A DNA stretch of 64,000 nt, taken from contig NZ_PKFN01000011.1 of NCBI RefSeq assembly GCF_002933395.1, positions 124,001 through 188,000 on the forward strand, in the 5' to 3' direction. The notes beneath the pieces were generated by a model that did not search any database, was not told the DNA's origin, and saw only the letters and a program-made list of their open reading frames with translations. This DNA comes from Yoonia maritima. Lineage in GTDB: Bacteria; Pseudomonadota; Alphaproteobacteria; Rhodobacterales; Rhodobacteraceae. The translations under genes were made by a program, and so were the position numbers. Position 1 is the first letter of the stretch, and every line of letters begins with the position of its first letter. Shown in pieces: positions 60,191 to 64,000 of this stretch.

Positions 60191-61470
60191 TATGCTTTCT
60201 CCCAAACGCGTTCGCCATCGACCCAAGTTCCCAGCACCTTGCCCTGCATACGCGCACCGTCAAAGGGGGTATTTTTCGATTTCGACAAAAGCTTAGTCCG
60301 ATCCAATTGGAACGGGGCATCAGGGTCGAACAAGATGAGGTCAGCTGGCGCACCCGCAAGTAACCGACCGGCGTCAAGCCGTAGCAACCGTGCCGGGTTT
60401 AACGACAACGCCCGGAACAGTCGCGGCAGGTCGATCATTTCCGCGTGGTACAGGCGTAAGGCGGCGGGCAGCAGCGTTTCAAGTGCTACGGCACCGCTGG
60501 CTGCTTCCTCATAGGGCAGACGTTTGCTTTCTTCGTCTTGCGGCGTGTGCATCGAACAGATGATGTCGATCAGCCCGTCAGCGACAGCTTGGACAACGGC
60601 GACACGGTCTTCTTCGCTGCGCAGGGGTGGCTTGACCTTAAAGAATGTACGGTAGTCAGCGACATCCATTTCATTCAGCGTCAGGTGATGAACGCTTACG
60701 CCTGCGGTAATATCAAGCCCGTTGCGCTTGGCACGTTCTAGCGCGGGCAGGGCGCGGGCTGTCGTGATTTGGCTCGCGTGATAACGCGCACCAGTCATTT
60801 CTAGCAGCGCGATATCGCGGTCCAGCGCCATGCGTTCAGCCATGGGCGAGACGCCGGGCAGACCGCGCAGGGACGCGAACTTGCCAGAGGTTACAGCCGC
60901 ACCTTTAGAAAGACCTGGATCTTGGGTGTGACCGATCACCAATGCATCGAGACTGCGGGCATAGGTCAGCGCGCGGCTGAATACTTTGGTATCAGTAACC
61001 ACCCGGTCAGCGTCAGAAAACGCAACTGCGCCCGCGTCCTGCAGAAACCCGATCTCGGTCATTTCGCGACCCTCGCGGCCTTTGGTTAGGGCGGCCATGG
61101 GCAACACGTGAACAGGCGCATCCGCTTGAGCACGGCGTTCGACAAACTCTAGAATTTCGGGCGTGTCGATAGATGGGATCGTATCGGGACGGGTGACAAT
61201 CGTGGTCACACCACCCGCGGCTGCCGCACGGCCAGCAGAGCGAAAGGATTCCTTGTGCCGTTCACCCGGTTCCGACACCTTAACGCCGATGTCGATAATA
61301 CCGGGGGCAAGACATTTACCGCCGCAGTCGATCACCGTCGCGCCATTCGCGTCGGGGGCGGTTTCAAAGACATCTACGATCTTGCCGTCACGCACCAACA
61401 ACGCGCCAAGGCTATCTGTCAGGGCCACCGGATCAATCAGGCGCGCGTTAGTAAAAAGCATATCGGTCAT
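60190..61470 (-). CDS. pyrC: Dihydroorotase-like protein with lost metal ligands (PyrC')
   Basis: This is a 426-residue member of the dihydroorotase family of amidohydrolases. The fold is complete, but key residues have changed. The usual HxH is G62-V-K64 (IIDIGVKVSEPG), the next arginine is S66, the second histidine of HxxH is Q234 (YHASQIT), and the catalytic TDHAPH is M307-H-T-P-Q311 (ICSMHTPQ). Only H181, H231 and the HH at 261-262 remain. It is therefore most likely inactive. Related pseudo-dihydroorotases in Pseudomonas (PyrC') assemble with aspartate transcarbamoylase and stabilise it. Its location behind pyrB fits. A true dihydroorotase must be elsewhere. Confidence 0.85.
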   Translation of the reverse strand: MTDMLFTNARLIDPVALTDSLGALLVRDGKIVDVFETAPDANGATVIDCGGKCLAPGIIDIGVKVSEPGERHKESFRSAGRAAAAGGVTTIVTRPDTIPSIDTPEILEFVERRAQADAPVHVLPMAALTKGREGREMTEIGFLQDAGAVAFSDADRVVTDTKVFSRALTYARSLDALVIGHTQDPGLSKGAAVTSGKFASLRGLPGVSPMAERMALDRDIALLEMTGARYHASQITTARALPALERAKRNGLDITAGVSVHHLTLNEMDVADYRTFFKVKPPLRSEEDRVAVVQAVADGLIDIICSMHTPQDEESKRLPYEEAASGAVALETLLPAALRLYHAEMIDLPRLFRALSLNPARLLRLDAGRLLAGAPADLILFDPDAPFQLDRTKLLSKSKNTPFDGARMQGKVLGTWVDGERVWEKA

Positions 61471-61510
61471 GCGATGGGTCCTGTCTCAAATTCTAGCGGG
61501 CAGCGTGGCG

Positions 61511-62032
61511 TCATCCGGCGATCCAAATCATCATAGCAACGATCAAAAACATTACGACAAGGGCAACAGTCGCGACCATCCCACCCATACGTGCATCCGA
61601 TTTTGGGGCTTTGGTAGGCTTGGGGGTAACGACGCCTTCGGCACCTTCAGAGGGCAGTTCAGTTGGCGGTGTCATGCGAATGGTTGGGCTGTATGTCGTG
61701 ACATGTCGCAGACCGGGTGCAAGGTTCAAAGTAACCTCTTGTCCGGTAGTCGCGCGTGAAAGCAGCAAAATCGCGTAACCCGTGATCGCATCGACCGCCG
61801 CCTTGTCGACGGCGTCGGGCTGCATGTCATAACCCGATGCGATATAATCGCTCAGGCTCATATCGCCCAAATCATCAATGCAAACGACATCAACGTAGGT
61901 TACATCAACGTTAATTCCGAACAGCCCCGTAATAGCGTCGGGTGACTTGCCCGTCACTTCTGGCGGCAGTGGCAGATCGGTCGCAAAAACCCGAATTTGT
62001 CCGTGATCGTTGGCGGGGATATTAAGCTGCAT
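61511..62032 (-). CDS. Tail-anchored hypothetical protein between pyrB and pyrC'
   Basis: This is a 173-residue protein with a soluble N-terminal domain (about 1-125), a Pro/Thr-rich linker (about 124-145) and one C-terminal transmembrane helix (about 150-172, MVATVALVVMFLIVAMMIWIAG). The N-terminal part begins MQLNIPANDHGQIRVFATDLPLPPEV and holds two acidic patches. No named family recognised. The ATG at 62032 lies 6 bases after the pyrB stop, so it is a member of the pyrB operon. A cytoplasmic domain facing pyrimidine enzymes is plausible from topology. Confidence 0.65.
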   Translation of the reverse strand: MQLNIPANDHGQIRVFATDLPLPPEVTGKSPDAITGLFGINVDVTYVDVVCIDDLGDMSLSDYIASGYDMQPDAVDKAAVDAITGYAILLLSRATTGQEVTLNLAPGLRHVTTYSPTIRMTPPTELPSEGAEGVVTPKPTKAPKSDARMGGMVATVALVVMFLIVAMMIWIAG

Positions 62033-62038
62033 CAATTG

Positions 62039-62995
62039 TCACACCATTTGCCCTTGCGGCGTACGGCTCGCGCGAAGGTTTTGTGCCAACAGGTCCATGG
62101 CAGCCATCCGCACGGCGACGCCCATTTCGACCTGTTCTTGAATCACAGAGCGGTTGATGTCGTCGGCGATATTACCGTCGATCTCGACACCGCGGTTCAT
62201 TGGGCCGGGGTGCATGACGATGGCGTCAGGTTTGGCGTGGGCCAGTTTGTCTGCGTCCAGCCCGTAACGGTGGAAATATTCACGCTCTGACGGGATGAAC
62301 CCGCCATCCATACGTTCCTTTTGTAGCCGAAGCATCATGACAACATCGACGTCTTTTAGCCCCTCTTCCATGTTCTCGAACACTTCGCAGCCAAACTCAT
62401 TCATCCCCGAAGGCATCAAGGTTGGCGGAGCGATCAGGCGAATACGGTTTTCCATCTTGCCCAGCAGCATGATGTTTGACCGTGCCACGCGGCTATGCGC
62501 GACATCGCCGCAAATCGCGATGGACAGACGGTGAAGCCGACCTTTGGCCCGGCGAATAGTCAGCGCATCCAGCAATGCTTGCGTTGGGTGTTCGTGTTTC
62601 CCGTCGCCTGCATTCAGCACTGCACAGTTTACCTTTTGCGCAAGCAGATCGACCGCACCGGAATGTGGGTGCCGTACAACCAGCAAATCAGGGTGCATTG
62701 CATTCAGCGTCAGCGCCGTATCAATCAGCGTTTCGCCCTTTTTGATCGAAGACGCTTGCATCCCCATGTTCATCACATCGGCACCCAAACGTTTGCCCGC
62801 AATCTCAAAGCTCGCCTGTGTTCGGGTCGAATTTTCAAAGAACATGTTAATCTGGGTCATACCCGCCAACACATCACGATGCGCGACACCACGGCGGTTA
62901 TGTTCGGCATAGCTATCGGCTAAATCCAGCAGAGTGGTAATTTCCGTTGGGTGCAGATGCTCAATGCCCAAAAGATGTTTTGCGCGGAATGTCAT
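62039..62995 (-). CDS. pyrB: Aspartate carbamoyltransferase catalytic subunit
   Basis: PyrB joins carbamoyl phosphate and aspartate in pyrimidine synthesis. The 318 residues are complete: carbamoyl-phosphate motif [21 protein letters not shown] (about 53-73), [18 protein letters not shown] (about 130-147), and [19 protein letters not shown] near residue 270. No pyrI regulatory subunit follows; instead come a tail-anchored protein, the degenerate dihydroorotase and plsY. This matches the class A type of transcarbamoylase that forms a complex with a dihydroorotase homologue. Confidence 0.96.
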   Translation of the reverse strand: MTFRAKHLLGIEHLHPTEITTLLDLADSYAEHNRRGVAHRDVLAGMTQINMFFENSTRTQASFEIAGKRLGADVMNMGMQASSIKKGETLIDTALTLNAMHPDLLVVRHPHSGAVDLLAQKVNCAVLNAGDGKHEHPTQALLDALTIRRAKGRLHRLSIAICGDVAHSRVARSNIMLLGKMENRIRLIAPPTLMPSGMNEFGCEVFENMEEGLKDVDVVMMLRLQKERMDGGFIPSEREYFHRYGLDADKLAHAKPDAIVMHPGPMNRGVEIDGNIADDINRSVIQEQVEMGVAVRMAAMDLLAQNLRASRTPQGQMV

Positions 62996-63047
62996 GATCG
63001 GCCCCTTGTCACGGTTTATAGTGCTTATAGCAGTCCGCGAAGGGGCA

Positions 63048-63818
63048 TCAATGGTTTGCTGGGCATTGAAGTGTTGGTTCGGGGGTATGCAAATCCCATG
63101 GCATCATGAATTGGCGCTGATGGTATGACCAGTTGCCGTATCGCACGGTATCGCCAGACCCAATGATCAAGACGGCATGAGCAGTCCAGTCACCCTTATC
63201 GAAAGTTAAAAAGGTAAGGTCTTGCGAGTTACTGGTAAACCGCTTGCTTTGATTGAGATAGATGCAGAACGGTTCACCGTTCGCAGTGGCGCGGGCTGAT
63301 GAAAGAATGCTCGCTGGGTAGGTCGCACTGAGCAGGGCAAGCATTATTCCACCAACCGCAACGCCTCCGAAATAGATGGCTGGCACGCCACTGTAGAGAA
63401 GAAAGAATAACGGCGTGATGGACAACACAACTAGAACGACGTGGATGGTGATCGCCCCAGCCCCGCTGATCAGTGCAGCACTGATCAAAGCTGCGCCAAT
63501 ACCGAGAGTAATACCATTTCCTAAGTGTAGGAGGAAAAAAATTGGGTGATCAAACTGCATAGTCATGTCGTCTTCGCGCATCGCGTGAAATACCACGCGT
63601 AGAACAGCTGCGATGCAAAGCAATATCACTATCCATAGCAGTAAGGCGAAAGCCAGTGTGTCGGAAGTGCTACCGCGACCCGTAAGGGTGCTACTAGTGG
63701 CCAGCAACGGGTAGCTAAAGGCCAGTGCAATGAGGTTGAACCAAGCCCAAACCCAGCGCCAAGGCAGCAGCAAGGCGGGGCCAAGAATAACGGCGTGAAA
63801 GATAATAAGTGGTGTCAT
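63048..63818 (-). CDS. Multi-span membrane protein, unknown function
   Basis: This is a 256-residue protein with about six hydrophobic helices in residues 1-180 and a soluble C-terminal part (about 180-256) that contains [45 protein letters not shown] chose the ATG at 63818 ([11 protein letters not shown]) because the frame upstream is polar and overlaps the divergent glycosylase gene. No family recognised. It follows no obvious operon, being 52 bases beyond pyrB's upstream end. Confidence 0.68.
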   Translation of the reverse strand: MTPLIIFHAVILGPALLLPWRWVWAWFNLIALAFSYPLLATSSTLTGRGSTSDTLAFALLLWIVILLCIAAVLRVVFHAMREDDMTMQFDHPIFFLLHLGNGITLGIGAALISAALISGAGAITIHVVLVVLSITPLFFLLYSGVPAIYFGGVAVGGIMLALLSATYPASILSSARATANGEPFCIYLNQSKRFTSNSQDLTFLTFDKGDWTAHAVLIIGSGDTVRYGNWSYHQRQFMMPWDLHTPEPTLQCPANH

Positions 63819-63921
63819 GAACTGACCATCGCATTGTCTTCGCTTAGCCACCGTGCGGCCTTTGTGCAGATTTTGCACAAGCCACTGCACATCCTCTGCA
63901 TTCCCGCGTAGTCTATGCCAC

Positions 63922-64000
63922 ATGGATTCGGGCAACACATATTGGGATGACCGCGCGCTGCTGGAATGGCAGGTGGAACTGGGGGCGACTGACGCCATTC
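63922..64000 (+). CDS. Probable uracil-DNA glycosylase (3' truncated by window edge)
   Basis: Only the first 26 residues are in the window. They read LLEWQVELGATDAI in the second half, which is the N-terminal signature seen in alphaproteobacterial family 4 uracil-DNA glycosylases (followed there by a D-A-P-I-N-R stretch). Those remove uracil from DNA and carry a 4Fe-4S cluster. The call rests on this short segment. It is divergent from the membrane-protein gene. Confidence 0.5.
   Translation, partial: MDSGNTYWDDRALLEWQVELGATDAI

Noticed and set aside
1-64000. CRISPR arrays, tRNA or rRNA genes, insertion sequences
   Set aside because: I looked for regularly spaced repeats, cloverleaf-like spacers and transposase motifs on both strands and saw none.

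Overview
The window is chromosomal DNA of an alphaproteobacterium of the order Rhodobacterales, most like the marine roseobacter group; I cannot name the genus. The evidence is the set of proteins: HemP next to DUF2794, an aa3-type cytochrome oxidase subunit IV of 44 residues, DUF6173, DUF6356, DUF1244, YtoQ, a class II glutamate-cysteine ligase, the D-glutamate enzymes DgcN and DgcA, and a large DmdC-like acyl-CoA dehydrogenase. G+C is moderate. Gene packing is dense, with many 4-base ATGA/GTGA/TAATG overlaps inside operons and several convergent pairs overlapping by a few bases. I see no rRNA, tRNA, CRISPR array, insertion sequence or prophage. Almost everything is core metabolism with small lineage-specific genes between.

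Layout. 1-4.2 kb: the end of amtB, a terminator, then dgcN-dgcA-dat, a D-glutamate/D-amino acid utilisation operon. 4.2-8.5 kb: a methyltransferase, DUF1244, an N-formylglutamate amidohydrolase-like protein, pyruvate kinase, and rpmI-rplT. 8.5-14.6 kb: a secreted lambda-lysozyme-like protein and pheS-pheT, split by an A+T-richer membrane-protein gene and an ASCH-domain gene, then ytoQ. 14.5-22.7 kb: a glutathione transferase, mscL, ald with a divergent Lrp-type regulator, asd, two convergent EamA exporters, and a DUF4139 protein. 22.7-26.4 kb: ETF-ubiquinone oxidoreductase with a DUF1493-like gene, then greA with a membrane protein. 26.4-31.5 kb: S-formylglutathione hydrolase, DUF188, HAD, an ornithine cyclodeaminase family protein, an alpha/beta hydrolase, and an MFS carrier. 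31.6-37.8 kb: zapE, carbonic anhydrase, an Hpt-like protein, an M17 aminopeptidase with an NlpC/P60 hydrolase, hemP with a Cys-rich partner, DUF2794, and an I78 inhibitor lipoprotein. 37.8-44.7 kb: class III alcohol dehydrogenase, a TetR regulator with a candidate operator, and the molybdenum cofactor series fdhD, mobA, mobB, a DUF429-like/MoeA fusion and a GNAT acetyltransferase. 44.8-50.7 kb: azlCD, a lipoprotein with a possible permuted papain-like fold, cytochrome oxidase subunit IV, DUF6173-Lrp, DUF6356, and an MBL hydrolase with an acyl-CoA dehydrogenase. 50.8-59.4 kb: a TsaC/Sua5 protein, an OmpA-family protein, ubiA, rsmE, GNAT, gshA and small membrane proteins. 59.6-64 kb: pyrB, a tail-anchored protein, a dihydroorotase paralogue that has lost its metal ligands, plsY, a membrane protein, and the start of a uracil-DNA glycosylase.

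Links between genes. Glutathione synthesis (gshA), class III alcohol dehydrogenase and S-formylglutathione hydrolase together form the glutathione-dependent formaldehyde oxidation route, and fdhD plus the mob/moe genes would mature a formate dehydrogenase for the product. Amino-acid nitrogen handling recurs: amtB, the dgc operon, ald with its regulator, the ornithine cyclodeaminase family protein and azlCD. The best leads are the DUF429-MoeA fusion, the degenerate dihydroorotase beside pyrB, the Cys-rich HemP partner, a hairpin covering the fghA ribosome binding site, and a palindromic repeat family, one copy of which supplies the stop codons of two convergent genes.
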